DNA of 64,000 nt from Erodium maritimum (taxonomy: Eukaryota; Streptophyta; Magnoliopsida; Geraniales; Geraniaceae), in NCBI GenBank assembly GCA_963921825.1, contig OY997588.1, forward strand, positions 11,112,001-11,176,000, written 5' to 3'. Every line of letters starts with the position of its first letter. The first letter of the stretch is position 1. Position numbers and translations under genes: made by a program. Under the pieces are notes generated by a model that was not told where the DNA came from, did not search any database, and saw only the letters and a program-made list of their open reading frames with translations. Of this stretch, positions 10,800 to 23,971 are shown piece after piece.

Positions 10800-11700
10800 T
10801 GTTTAACTAATACAGGAATGAACTCGAACGTAACTATCAATCTCGATTACAACAATGAAAAGAAAGCAGGTGGCGGGTGTCCCTCCTTCATTATTCGCCT
10901 AATCCTAGAATGTATGTTTGTTGGTGAGGAGAATAGGATGACAAAGGGAGTGTCGGTTCTGCCGCCTCCAAGTGACACACCGAGGTATGTTGATGTGACT
11001 TTCATATGGGCTGAAAAAATACATAGAGTCAAGACAAAGAGGAGGCTTACCGTGAGGATACTGAAACACAATTATTACCTGATGGGCTTCCACCTTGAAG
11101 CAAACAAATTTTGGCAATTCTAACGTGGTCGATGGAGCACGCAACCTCAACTTCAAAGAGCATTATAGTTCGAACAGATTGGGTGCTGATTATGGAAAAC
11201 TTATATTCTGTCGGGAGAAATTAATACATTATCTCAACCAGCAGCATGGTACACAGGACTACGCGGCGAGGATGAACAGAAAGCCTGTAAAAAAACACTT
11301 ATATTCCTAGTTATTCAGTATTGTGAAACACCTAGGTTTGAGCTCATAATGAACAAATTCAATGCATAATGGTACAGAGATCCCAAGCGAGACGGCAAAA
11401 GGACACCACGTCCCACAACCACTCTTGTGCAAGACGCCCCCAGGCAGTCCTCAATTATCAAGCTCTGAGGATCTAGAGAACGGCCCCATTTTGACCCAAT
11501 AGTGCCATGTGCGAAGAAATTGAAAAGTAAGTTGTCCAACTTATTCCCCAACTGGTCTAAGTGCCAACAACAGGATCATCAACTGAATGATAATTTCTCA
11601 GCAACAGTAAAAAATTGCACTCTGACCATGAACAAGTTGAATGTGGCCGCCCACGTAACCACAGAGCTCCCTAGGGACATGGACGATTACTAAGTAAAAA
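10800..11700 (+). pseudogene. Ribosome-inactivating-protein domain relic, right arm
   Basis: Blocks in RIP order: an N-terminal INLDYNN...SFIIRLIL (family F-D...FI..LR), VLPPPSDTPRYVDVTF near 10955-11000, NYYLMGFHLEANKFW (family NAYVVGYRA....F, holding the first substrate-stacking Tyr), HYSSNRLGADYGKL near 11160 (family NY..L...AG) and CETPRFEL near 11330 (family E-A-x-R-F, with catalytic Glu and Arg). A TAA at 11121-11123, a frame change between 11095 and 11123 and further in-frame stops near 11370 and 11466 kill the copy. The C-terminal part continues open to about 11690. Host-gene capture by a foldback element is an inference. The pieces are not joined here. Confidence 0.6.
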
Positions 11701-11934
11701 GCTGGAAGGCAAGGCTGAACAGAAAAGGCATCAACATCTGATGACTCAGACCCAAAATTTTTGTTAATGTGTTTAGTTAGTTTAAATATTATACTTATAA
11801 GTTTGTTACAAGAAGTGGGTTGTGGTTGTGATTGTGCTGGATACAGGCATTGGGTTTTGTGGAAGTATATTACCATCATTTTATTTATATAACAATTATT
11901 AGTTATTGGTATCTTATATCATATCTATATACTC

Positions 11935-13294
11935 GAGACGGGACTTTTTCTGTTCTCAGGACTTTTTAGTCGCACTTGTTAAGTTCCACGCGCATTCTCC
12001 GTTTGCCCTTCATAAAAAAACACAATTTTGAAAAACAAAACTTTAATTAGATTCATTGAAAATACAATTAATGCTTAAAAATCACAATATAACATACATA
12101 TACGAAATAGCGAGAATACATAAACCGAATAGTTTTCATATCAAGTAAACATTTGTTCTACCAGACTATAAATAACAATTATTGCTCTGTGGATGGACTG
12201 CAATCGTTTGTTCAACCGAATTTTTGCCCAAATTGTTTACAATACCCACCAGTCAAACAAGTACAAAAATGAAATAGAAAAAAAAAAGACATTCCTAGTC
12301 CTTATTATGTTTTTGAAATAAATAAAGAATTACATAAATTAAGTCATGAAATCGTTGTAGGAAACAAGTACAAAAATGAAATAGAAAAAAAAACACTCCT
12401 AGTCCTTATGTTTTTGAAATAAATAAAGAATTACATAAATTAAGTCATGAAATCATTGTTAGAAAATGAAATAGAAAAAAAAACATACCTAGTCCTACTT
12501 ATGTTTTTGAAATAAATAAAGAATTCCACAAATTAAGTCATGAAATTATGGTAGGAAAGTCATTTGTATGAGATTAAACCAGTGCAAGTACTTAATTTGA
12601 CCTTTAAAAATATGGTTAAACTGTAATTTAGAATAAAGGAAATGATAATTTGGCCGTTAAAAATATGGTTAAACTGTAATTTAGAAGAAAGAAAATGATA
12701 TGGTACAGTTTAAAAGAGGCACAACTTTGTGTTGTATTCAAAAATAGAAACAGAAATCGCTATATAGAATACATAAACCAACCAAATCGCAAGAATACAT
12801 AAACCAACCCAACCAAATTGCGAGACATATACCAAATGCCGCGTGTCTGCCTCTGCCTAGCTGCGTGATGCCGCCGTGGCCGAGACCACAGTGACCATCG
12901 GTGGAGGCGAAACCAGACGAGAATGAGGAGGGCTAGGGTTTTGGTCTCTGTAGAGGGAGAAAGGACCTAAACATTATTGTTCAAAGAAGTGGATGATTTC
13001 AAAAGATATAAAGACATTCTCAAGCCCATTATCAGTTTAATGGGCCCAATTTAGATCAAAAGCCCATGAACTCAGACAAAAGGACAAACGATCCAAAACA
13101 AGTAAATCAGACAGTGAGGAAGAACACGGGTCCCGCATTTGCGTCCAAACAATGCCACGTTTTGTCATCCATTTCGAATCGTGAAGTTGAATAGTTGACG
13201 TGGCATATCTTTGTTTCGGCTTTATCCTCGTTGTCGTATTCAGATCGTCAAAACAATTTCTTACCTTCAACGACTAGATCTCCTAATCACCCTC
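11935..13294. repeat. Intergenic DNA with tandem repeats
   Basis: An about 105-bp unit (ACAAGTACAAAAATGAAATAG...AAGTCATGAAATC) is repeated three times at about 12259-12556, with the third copy shortened at its 5' end. A second unit of about 60 bp (AAAAATATGGTTAAACTGTA) occurs twice at about 12605-12700. The motif AGAATACATAAACC recurs near 12115, 12765 and 12793. No gene is seen. Confidence 0.65.
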
Positions 13295-13300
13295 CACGTG
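13295..13300. promoter_or_regulatory. G-box CACGTG upstream of the tomosyn gene
   Basis: CACGTG lies 283 to 288 bases upstream of the proposed ATG, a position where plant bZIP and bHLH sites are common. The following 250 bases are pyrimidine-rich, as in many plant 5' leaders. Function is not shown by sequence alone. Confidence 0.3.
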
Positions 13301-13582
13301 TACCAACCATCTAATCCCAACCCTCACTTTTTTGTTGCCTATTAAAGAAACCGCTAATTCATTTGTCCTGAACCTGAGCATCAGAAACTGTACAATCAAC
13401 AACCGTCCTCTCCTCCTCTCACTGCCTCACTCACTCCACTCTCATTTCTCCTACCTCGCTCATCGTCTTCGTCGCTTATCGCAAACCTATATCAGTGTGT
13501 GGATCTATTAAGGCACAGTGCTCTGATTCCGAGACTCCGACTTCCCTCCGATCCAAGTTTCTGCCGGTAACAGCTGGCTCAA

Positions 13583-16500
13583 ATGTTCAAAAAGCTCGTC
13601 GACAAGGCTTCTCTGAAGAAGGTAAGCGATGTCTTCTATCTCTTCTTCATGTTTAGTTGAATCTCTAGATTATCCTGCTGATTAGATTCGAAGATTGTTG
13701 GGTTCGGATTTGACCGTTGATCTATCTTCGTTCTTTTAACATTTCAATTTCTGTAAATTTTCTTGTGTCAGTCTCAATAGTTGTGAAATTTTATTCATCT
13801 GACGTACTGAAATATTGAATAAATAAATTATTAATTCATTATTAAATACTACGACTAGATTCATGAACTGAAGGTGCTCACGCCCTCGGGTGCTCTTTTT
13901 TTTAAATATGATCTGGGCTTGAATGTCGTGCTTATTGTGTACTGGTTTGTTTGGGGATTGTTGGGAAGAATAAAATAAAATGAAGCGGAAAGCAATGCTT
14001 GATGATTTTCAGTAATTGTTATATTAATAGCATTTACTATGATTTTTTTTATTCCATAATTACTATGAAATTATTTGCATATCTCTAATATAATTGCAGA
14101 TCTATGAGCTGAAGTAGAAACAAAATTGATCTTATCCTGTAATGGAGTAAGAACTGATCTCTGTTTGGACAAAGAAATATTACCCATTTAAGATCCATTC
14201 TGAGCACACCTTTTTTGTACCTTGCTTTAGCAACAATAGAAAATCCTACACAATCTGAGACGCGATTGAGTAACTTCAAACCAGAATGTGCTCAATTTCC
14301 CTGGGACGGATCTGACATTAAGGTCTCTATATGACTATATCCATCTTTGTCCCATATAATAAACCCGAAAAATGAAAAGAGTGATGGTTATGGCCCATTT
14401 ATTACATTAAGGATAGCTAAAGAAAAGAGGACAATTTGGAGGAAGAATATTATTGATGTGACTTTGTTTGGTAAGATGTTAGTTTCAACCTACAAATCTG
14501 GGAGGAAAAGAAGCAGCATTATCCAATGCACTACGTTTATTTTGATATTTGTAAATTATATAGGATAAATTAGTAATTAATTAATGGTCAAACACGTTAC
14601 ATGTTCAGTCCATGTGATGGATTTGGACGGTGGTAGTATTAAATTAGAAGGCCAGTTTCACTGGACCCAGGTTGTACCAAGTTTCAATCCATATCCAAGT
14701 CAGATGGAAATTGGTTTGTCTGTTTGCTGACCCACCACCACCAGATCCACTCTATGGTATCCATGTGTCCTCTCCTTTTATTTCTCTATTTAAAAAACAT
14801 CTTGGCCCTTTATTTTCGTTTCTATTAACTACTAGAAATAGGATTTGTACCTCATGTAATCTTTTGTATGGTATACTTTTAATCTTAGATACTAATATTA
14901 AAAAGAATTATTGATGTAATATTATATATTAATTGATATTATGTTGGATCTTCTTGATGTGGTTGTGTGGCATTAACTCAAGAAGCTCTTTGGATAATGT
15001 GATTGGCAGCTAAAAACACTCCCACACATTTTGTCCAAGTTAATTAAGAAAGAAAGAAAAGGAAGAGTTTTCTTCAAAATGCTAAAAAGACTTTTTTTAC
15101 TAGTACTAGAATTCCCAATCTAGGAATACTCACTCAAGATAACCTTAAAAATTGAAACACATTGCAAGTGGGAGGCATCAGCCCAATGCAGCCGTAGTTC
15201 AAGCTTATAAAAATATAATTGAGAGTAAAACATAATAAAGCTAAGTACAAACAGATAACTGCCTCATCAGTATTGACTTGCTTCTCCAGTTCAGAATATC
15301 ATGTACTTCTGAGTAATGTATGGTCTGTTCTTTAGTAGTCCTTAGTATTTTTACTAATGGCTTAAAGCGGGGGGTTTGATTCAAATACACATTGTGATTG
15401 TAAAGTAATTCCGACTCAGCATAGTCTCTCTAGTTATTGTTACATGCACATGAGCTGAATTGTACTGCACAGGTTATGTTGGTATCATTTTGAACTTATG
15501 GCGCCCAATGAAATTCTGCTTGCTATTTCTCTTCATGTTGACTCTGCCAATGCTTTACTTGCAGCCTGGAGGACTTTCTAATGGCCTGAAATCCAGTGAT
15601 GTAGATCCACGTCTTGTATTCCATCATGGGATCCCCTCAGGATCAAACAAGTTTGCCTATGACCCCATTCAAAAGATACTGGCAATAGCCACTAAGTAAG
15701 TTTCCTTTGCTGTAGCCCTATAGTAGGTACATATTTTCCTGTTATTCAAAGCTACGTGTCTCTTTTACAGTCTGATGTTTCATTACTGGTACATAACTCT
15801 GTGAAGGATTTCTGGTAGTCCATCAGCAAATGTTATAATGGAAATGAAGCTGTTAAGTTTGTTATCCTTGTCATTCTGTTTGTATTGTTTTATTGATTAA
15901 GAAGTTAGCTTTCTTCCTTACATGGATACCATTATCTTTTAATTCAAAAACTAGGCAACTTCCATATGTTTTTTCTTCTGTAAGTAACCATATTCCTTTT
16001 GAGCAAATTATACCGATTACATTTGTTAAAATTTGATTGAAGCTGTTTTGATCCGTACTTTTTCTTTGACCTGCTTAGGAATGGTCGAATTAAATTGCTT
16101 GGAAGAGCTAACACTGAAGCTATGCTCGAATCCAATGAAGCAGTCCCAAGCAAGTTTTTACAGGTACCAACCACATGAACCCACGTCCCTCTGTTACGAT
16201 TATTGTTGCTGTCATGTGATGAAGTTGTGTTAAAAGAATGTGGATTAAGTGATTTGTTGGTATACTACTTGGCCTCTCCACCTGATAGCTTAAGTTTTTG
16301 TGCTGAAGACCGTTTCCCCATTGATAAACTTATACCAACTGTGGTGTTTATTTTCAGTTTGTGGAGAACCAAGGCATTCTTCTAAACGTGACTTCCAAGA
16401 ACCAAATTGAGGCAAGTTATTTGAGTAGATGCGTTGCTCATTTTGGCTACTTCACTACCGAAACTATTTTCTCCATCTCTGATGCCAGAGACCTTGGCGA

Positions 16501-19500
16501 TCTTTGTTTAAGTTTTATGTTAATGCTGGTATCTAATTTTCCTAGAGGAATTATTAGGTTTGGGACATAGACAAGAAGCTGCTGTCTCATGTGCATTTGT
16601 TTGAGGAAGAAATTACCTATTTTACAGTCATGAAACATAGTTTTTACATGTAAGTATTTTGCAACTACAACCCAGGCATTTTGGACTTTGAAGATAAACG
16701 CTTGCATTGCATTCAAGTGAGTTATGGGTGTAATGCTTCTGCTGACAGGTTTGTTGGGGATTCTGTTGGCAATGTCTCTGTCTTAAAGCTTGACCAAGAA
16801 CCATCTCAAATTGTAAATATGAAATACACTATACCTTGCACAGTATCTCACGGTGAGATACAATATGTTTCCTCTCTAAATTTCACCTTTTCTTCTCCTT
16901 TATTCTACCTGCCCTTTGATCTTGTATATACCTATATCTCATCATCAGGGACTCCAACTGAAGTTTCTGCTGATACTGCTGTGACTCATATACTGCCTCA
17001 ACCAACAGCTGAAAGCAAGAGGTAGTCTACTCATTTGTTAACTTTTGTACTGTCTCGTACAGAAAATCAACAGGTTTATGCCTTTAAAGTGGCTTAATGT
17101 TTTTAATTAGCTATTTTTATTGGCCTCATACAATAAGGTTGTTGAGTTTAATGTGCTTCAAGGCTTCTAGCTGTGTAACATGTGTTGATCTCCCAAGAAA
17201 ACTAAATGAATTTAGAAACTGTCCAGGGAAATATAGATATATATTCTGCTTGCTAACAACTTTATAGGATTTAGAAGTATACCATATAAGCCATTTCCCC
17301 CCATGACTGTGCAGGGTGCTTATAATATTCAGAGATGGTCTAATTTCTTTATGGGAAATTAGAGAAAGCAAGTCCATTTTCAGAACTGGTGGAAATATGA
17401 TTCAGTCACAACATCAGGAAACGAAGAAAGTGACATCTGCATGTTGGGCATGCCCTATTGGAAATAAAGTTTGTATTGGGTACAACAATGGAGAGATATT
17501 AATCTGGAGTATTCCTCCTACCCCGAGCCTGAATTTACCAGAGTGTAGTACTCCCACTGCTCCAATCTGTAAACTCAATCTTGGATATAGGTTGGACAAA
17601 ATTCCTATAGTATCCTTAATATGGGCTTATGCGGATGGAAAGGCAAGTCGATTATATGTGATGGGTGCCCCCGACTTTGCATCTGCAAATCTGTTGCAGG
17701 TATTTGGATGCTAATTTGTATTGCTTATTTATGCAAAAGTTGCAGATATTTCTATGTACCTAATTTGCAAGGCTTGCTATCTATGTGTTATTGAATTTTC
17801 AAATCTTGTCACTAGACTAGCTATTTCTTTATTCCCTTGAGAACGGACCCTCTTCTAGCTTCTGTTCAGAAAGCTTGTCTATATGGGTAGTTAAATGTCT
17901 TTGCTAGGGATATACGTGGGTCAGATAGATCATACAATTATTGGTGAAATAAATGTCCCTTCAAGCAGCTTCCATGAGTAGGAGGGGTGATACATTCCTT
18001 TCAAAGCTTCATCATAACCTGTTGACATTAAACCTTCCTTTTATCACAACTTTATTAATTTTAATAGTACTTTTGCAGATTGTTTTGTTGAATGAGCAAA
18101 CTGAAACTCGCACAATTAAGTTGGGACTTCCTTTGCCTGAACCTTGTGTTGACATGGAGATCATTTTGAGCTCTAGTGATCAAAGCAAACATAGACAAGA
18201 TTCTTTCCTGCTGATTGGTAAATCGGGACATATATATGCATATGATGATTGCTTGATTGAAAAGTATCTATTACAATCCCAATCTAAGTCCCCACCCTCA
18301 CTTCCGAAGGAGCTTGGGGTGAAGATGCCAGTTTCTGATTCAAGCATCACTGTGGCAAAATTTATCACCAACAACAAATATATGATGTGCTCCGACGAGG
18401 TAATGTAAATGAATAATACATCTTGGCTTAAGACACTTTTTTGTCTTCGGCATTACATGTCTGTCACTCATAATTAAATGACTGGACGTTTATATATATA
18501 TGGTCACGTGCAGGATTATGTTCTGTTGGCAAAAAGTATTCCTCCATTTCTTCCTTTAGAGACGAAGCTAAAAGATGGAGCTCACTCGAGTTTGAACAAC
18601 TTCAGTGGGTTTAGTAAAGTTAAAAACTTGTACATAACTGGACACAGTGATGGAGCCATAAACTTTTGGGATCTATCCTGTCCAATTTTGCTCCCAATTC
18701 TATCTCTACAGCAGCAGGTATTTTCACACTGTTTAGTTTCTGTTCTGAAGTTTCAAAGTTCTGGAACATAAATGAAGAACTGGTTTCTCCAATAATGCAA
18801 TTTTTCTTTCTTGGCTGAACTACCAGGCTTGATCACCCTTGTTGACTCGATGTTTATGTTCATCTTAATATTACCTAGTTGTGTTATTTTCCAGTTTGTT
18901 TTTGAATCATAAAACAAATTTAGCAAGGGAACATGTGGAAAGTGAAGATTGGATGAAGCTTTCATGAATACAAGTATGTTTTTTATACATAGTATGCTTA
19001 ATTCTGCTGGTCCTTATGTGCAGAGTGAGGATGATTTTTCTTTGAGTGGTATAGCTGTGACGACATTGTCCTTTGACAGAAACACACGGCTTCTTATTTC
19101 TGGAGATCAAAGCGGAATTGTAAGTGACACTTTTATTGGTTAATTTATAAATCAGCTGTTTGGTTTGAGTAATTTAAAAGTTTTCACACTACATATATTT
19201 GATCTGCAGGTTCGCATCTTTAAATTTAAACCTGAGCCATATTCCACAGAAAGTAGTTTTATGGGTCTCCAAGGTAGTACAAAGATATATGATTGCTTTA
19301 CAAATATTATTAATGTAATTGCAGGAATTTTTTGTGTTAAGATTAACCTCTAATTTCTAAGCACTAACCAACTCATGGTTCTAACTTCTGTGATAGAAAC
19401 ACATTGAATGCTTGCTTAAAATATATCAAGATATATCAGCACAATGATAGTAATCTTTTTTCCCTCGCGTACATAAACATAACCGACAATTAAATCAGTA

Positions 19501-22500
19501 GATACAATCATACTCATTTTCCATCTTAATTTCTTAGTCAACACGGTATTTTGAGTTTAGACTAATATGTCAATGCATCAACCTCATGCTGCATATTGCC
19601 CACCAGGAAGCTCAAGGAAGGGAAATAATCATGTCATCCAGGGTTTGAAACTTATCAAGGTTAATGGCTCTGTGCTTTGTCTAAACATAAGACCTGGTTC
19701 AGGACATCTTGCTGTTGGATCTGATAGAGGATATGTAAGTTAAATTTCCATTCTTTCCTTCTCTTGTGGCTTTCATTCTTTCTCATCCATTTCTCAAGAC
19801 AATGCTATGCCCTTTTTGTTGACTTTCCATTTGTGATCCATGCCTTCAAATCTTCCTGGTAGATTTTGTTGTTGCTTGTCATCAGTTATTTGCTACCTGG
19901 TATTCATTATCAGATGCCGGAGAATACACGGAGTACTTTGGCGATGATTAGTCATATTCGAAGTGCATAATATGATAGTGTGCAAATGGTGTTATGTCAT
20001 TATATTTGGTTTCAAGCATTATAGCTGTTATGCTATACGTAGTGGCATAGATAAGTAGTTAGGTAATTTAATTGGCTGTCCTCCTAATATGTAAATTTAA
20101 ACGTGAAGTCCTTGTACACACTACTAAAAAAATCAATTACCTCATTATAACCTAAGGTTTTAGTTCTGTAACATTTGCAAGTTTTTTTATAAGCATTGGT
20201 TCTATAAACTATTTGATCATGTTTCAGTTATTTAATATCAATATCAAAATACGTGGATCGATCTGTGAATATAATATATATCATAATCGAACTGTTTCTG
20301 TTACAGGTTTCAGTGATTGATGTAGAAGGGCCAACTCAACTATACGAAAAACATATTGCAACTGAAATTTGCTCAGGTATTGTCTCTCTGCAGTTTGATA
20401 CCTGCAGTGTGCAAGGCTTTGAGAAGAATGTATTAGTTGTGGCAACGAAGGATTCATCATGTTTAGCCCTTGATAGTGATACTGGAAGCACCCTGACCAC
20501 TGTCAACATTCGTCCTAAGAAACCTTCTATGGCTTTGTTTGCCCAGGTTTTGGGTAAGCACTTCTTTTCAGGTGTTTGTAACTTTGTTTGTGACAAGATT
20601 AACGAATGCAATTCCAGGAATTATCTGTAATTGATTGTTTGTACAGATGGGGTTCAGGATAAGTTAGTAAGAGGTGCAAATGCATGTAATGGTGTAGAAC
20701 AGAACAAAGGAAATGGTGCTGAGAGCACAATTTCAGAACAAGCATCATTATTGCTATGTTCAGAGAAAGCTGTGTATCTTTATTCGCTAACACATGTTAT
20801 TCAGGTAAACACTCTGTCAATCAATGTAGACACTCATGTTATTTAACACAAATGTAGCTAACTCCTGTTTCTCAATTGTTTTGTAGGGGATTAAGAAGGT
20901 GCTCTACAAGAAGAAATTCAACTCCTCTTGTTGCTGGGCATCAACATTCTACAGCCACTCTGATGTTGGCCTTATACTCCTTTTCACAAGTGGGAAGATT
21001 GAAATAAGGTGATGACGCTACTACTATTCTATGTATACCAGTTTCCATCGATGTGAAATCTATCAACTATGTGCAATTACCTTCACATAGAAATACACCT
21101 CCATTGAAAGATGTTTATGAGATTTGAACCGAAGACCTTGCTCCTAAAAGGCCGAGATTTTTACCACTTGGGGCCAACATGTGTTGGCAGATGTTACATG
21201 AATACAAATGAAGGGGATATAACATCCACCCTGCCTTGATATAGTTTAGTTAGCATTTTTACCCAAATCATGCTTGTTTCGAGCGTTTTATTGCTATATT
21301 TAACTCTTATTATTATCTTCATATATATAGTGCTCCCTTATGCTAAAAGAATATTTCACACCAAGCAAGTTTTCAAAAACTAATTTGGAATCTCATTCAT
21401 ATATAAAAGTCAAAGGAACATACTAAATTGGTACTAAACAGCAGTATGGTGCTTTTTTTGGCATAACTATAGTAGATTGAATGTTCAGTAACTTGAATAC
21501 CTTTTGTAAAATGCTAGATCCTTGCCAGAGCTGTCCTTGATTAATGATACTTCAATCAGAGGTTTCACAATTCCCAATTCGAATCCAAGCTCATCATCTG
21601 GGAGTTCAGTCTGCTGTTCATCTGATGGAGAACTTGTTATGGTATGACATCGTATCTTAGTCTTTTGAGCATGTTTATTGTGGATACAGATATAATGATA
21701 TTTTCATGAACTGAAATACTATTCTTTGAAACAGGTCAATGGTGATCAGGAAATGTTTGTTGTTTCAGTTTTGGTGAAAAGGGAAATATTTAGGTATAGT
21801 ACTTTAAATTATTATTCCTCATCTCTCTTTTGCTGCCTATCCTGATTTCAGGAGAGACATGCACTATAATTTTGGATTTATCTATATCTTCTTTTTCATT
21901 AGTTGTCTGCTCACTGTTACCCGGTGATGGAAATGGGTTCAGAAATTGGCCATGCTTTCTGTCATTTTTTTCCTTCCGATCATATTGTTAGGTTTTTGTG
22001 CATAAAAACACATTGTAGTTTCATCTCGGCGGGGTTGCTTGAGAAACAACCAGAAGATGGTGTTTTGGATCTCATAGGCATTTTATAGTGTCCCTTATGC
22101 TTTTGATTGCTTCCATGCCAGGCTTTTGGACTCTATGAGCCAAGTGTATAGAAAAGATATAATTCATCCACAAGACGGGTCCATCTCAGTACCCACTGTC
22201 CATAAGGAAAAGAAGAAGGTAGCTGTTGTATAAACAACTGTTAACTCTGATATACTGTTAACTCTGATATGACCTAGCTAATGAAGAGGCAAATGTTTAA
22301 AGTATATAATTTGGTGTGCCAGGGTATGTTTAGCTCGGTAATTAAAGAAATAAAAGGAAGTAAACCGAAGCCTGTGGTTGACGTGGAGACAGAAGATCCC
22401 AATGAAAGTATCAAGGAACTGACTATGATCTTCTCAACTGCTAACTTCCCCCATGATGCTCAGGAGAATAGCATGACCGTGGACAAAGACGATGATTTTT

Positions 22501-23971
22501 TAGATATAGGTATGACTCAATTCTCTCAGATTTTATGGCTAAATATAACATGGTATTCCTAATCAACCTATTTACCTTTCAAGCCTTCAAGGTGGTTTTG
22601 CTGAAGTTCTGACCTTTAGGCTTGTTTTGTTTTACTTATCCTGGATGGCTTCTGACATGGTATTCTTCACATTCTTTTTTATTACAAAGATGACATTGAT
22701 ATTGAGGATCCCGAAGAGAAACCGAAAGAACAAAATATGTTGGCTGCTCTGAATACGCAGAAATTGGCTAGCAAATTCCAGGCATTCAAAGGTCAGTACC
22801 AGCATGTGCAAGCTATAAACATCATTTCATTAACAAACTACTCCCCACATCCCAAAATGAGTATCCGTTATCCTTCAGAGGAAACTAATTATGCATGGAA
22901 TGCCAAAACTTTTGTAATCCTGAGCTTTTCTCGGAAGTCAAACATGACGCTCATTTTGGGGAGGGAGTAACTTATTATCACTTGTATTGTATTCGGGCAC
23001 TATATATTATTTAAGTTGAGAACCAACTGACTAGACTGAGAAATTGAAAAGGCATTGGTTTGTGTGTTGTTGCCTTCTTTTCCCACTCTGCATAGATTGG
23101 AATATGGTAATAACTAACTCATATCAAGATTTTATTGGTGATTGATGCATAATTTACTCCCTTAAAGAAAACACGACACTTGTTTTGCATCATCCGATTT
23201 GGAAAAAACAAGACCCTTTTATTACAGTGAAAGTTGTACTTAGATAAATTAAATTGAATTAAGGGAGATCCAGCGCTTTTGTGGAATCCACAAGTCACTG
23301 ATACAAACATTCACCTAATGCAGGTAAACTGATGCAGATGAAAACCAAGAATGAAAAAAGTTCCACCAAGGAAGTAGAACAAGATGAGAATGTTGGTTCA
23401 ATTGATCAAATCAAGAGGAAGTACGGGTTTCCTTCTTCAAGTGTGAGTATACATCCAATTCAAGGGGGCTCTATATATGTTCATTTATGTGTTTCCATAA
23501 TCTAATGTACATGAGCGGACTAGTTGCTCCCTCCCTTTGCCTACTACTTCATAATCATGCTTGAACTGAATATTTGTATTGCATTTCTAACATGTGAAAC
23601 TCTCTGATAAGGGGTTCAGGATAAATAGGTCATAATTAGGATACTTGTGGATGCAGGTAACAAGCGATACTAAAATGGCAGAAAGCAAGTTGCAGGATAA
23701 TGCAAGGAAGCTACAGGTAAAGTATTCCATTAATTTATATACAAACAAGGAACTTCTTTCTAGAACAAGGTTGATTTCCCCATTGATGGAGGGAGGAACG
23801 TTGATCAAGCTTAGTTCATTATTGAAAAATCCCATTAACCGAGAATATTGTTGCTAAAATGGATAGGGGATCAACCTGAGAAGTACGGAGATGGAGGACA
23901 CAGCTAAATCCTTCTCTTCTATGGCACAAGAGGCTCTACGAACAGCTGAGCAAGACAGACAGAAACTATAG
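13583..23971 (+). CDS. Tomosyn / lethal-giant-larvae-like WD40 protein, 24 exons
   Basis: Exons: 13583-13621, 15565-15695, 16079-16163, 16358-16411, 16558-16649, 16749-16852, 16949-17021, 17315-17699, 18079-18399, 18514-18717, 19024-19119, 19210-19273, 19607-19734, 20307-20553, 20647-20804, 20887-21008, 21518-21641, 21735-21793, 22122-22218, 22323-22509, 22690-22791, 23324-23442, 23657-23716, 23867-23971. They join in frame into 1,051 residues, close to plant homologues. The start MFKKLVDKASLKKPGG and the first blade (DVDPRLVFHHGIPSGSNKF) are characteristic; degenerate WD40 blades follow (GNKVCIGYNNGEILIWS, ITGHSDGAINFWD). The last about 60 residues form a SNARE-like helix. Tomosyns bind plasma-membrane syntaxins and restrain vesicle fusion. 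Exon 4 ends at a GC donor. The Arabidopsis counterparts are the transducin-family tomosyn genes; which paralogue this is cannot be decided. Confidence 0.93.
21115..21190 (-). mobile_element. SINE-like tRNA-derived head in a tomosyn intron
   Basis: Read on the minus strand, a box-A-like GGCCCCAAGTGGTAAAAAT is followed about 35 bases later by a box-B-like GGTTCAAATCTC. This is the internal RNA polymerase III promoter layout of tRNA-derived SINEs. The 3' border and target duplication are not clear. Confidence 0.35.

Larger units (their letters stand above)
9584..11934. repeat. 2.35-kb imperfect palindrome (foldback-type) carrying two RIP relics
   Basis: The left arm (about 9584-10712) and the right arm (about 10768-11934) are reverse complements at roughly 85 % by eye, with a loop of about 55 bases. 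Matching landmarks include GAGTGTGTAGATATG at the left end against GAGTATATAGATATG read inward from the right, the CAGATGTTGATGCCTTTTC block near 9770 and its complement near 11725, and CATATGGCCCTTTTT beside the loop. No target duplication is seen. The indels and divergence show an old inverted duplication, not a recent assembly fold. Confidence 0.85.
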
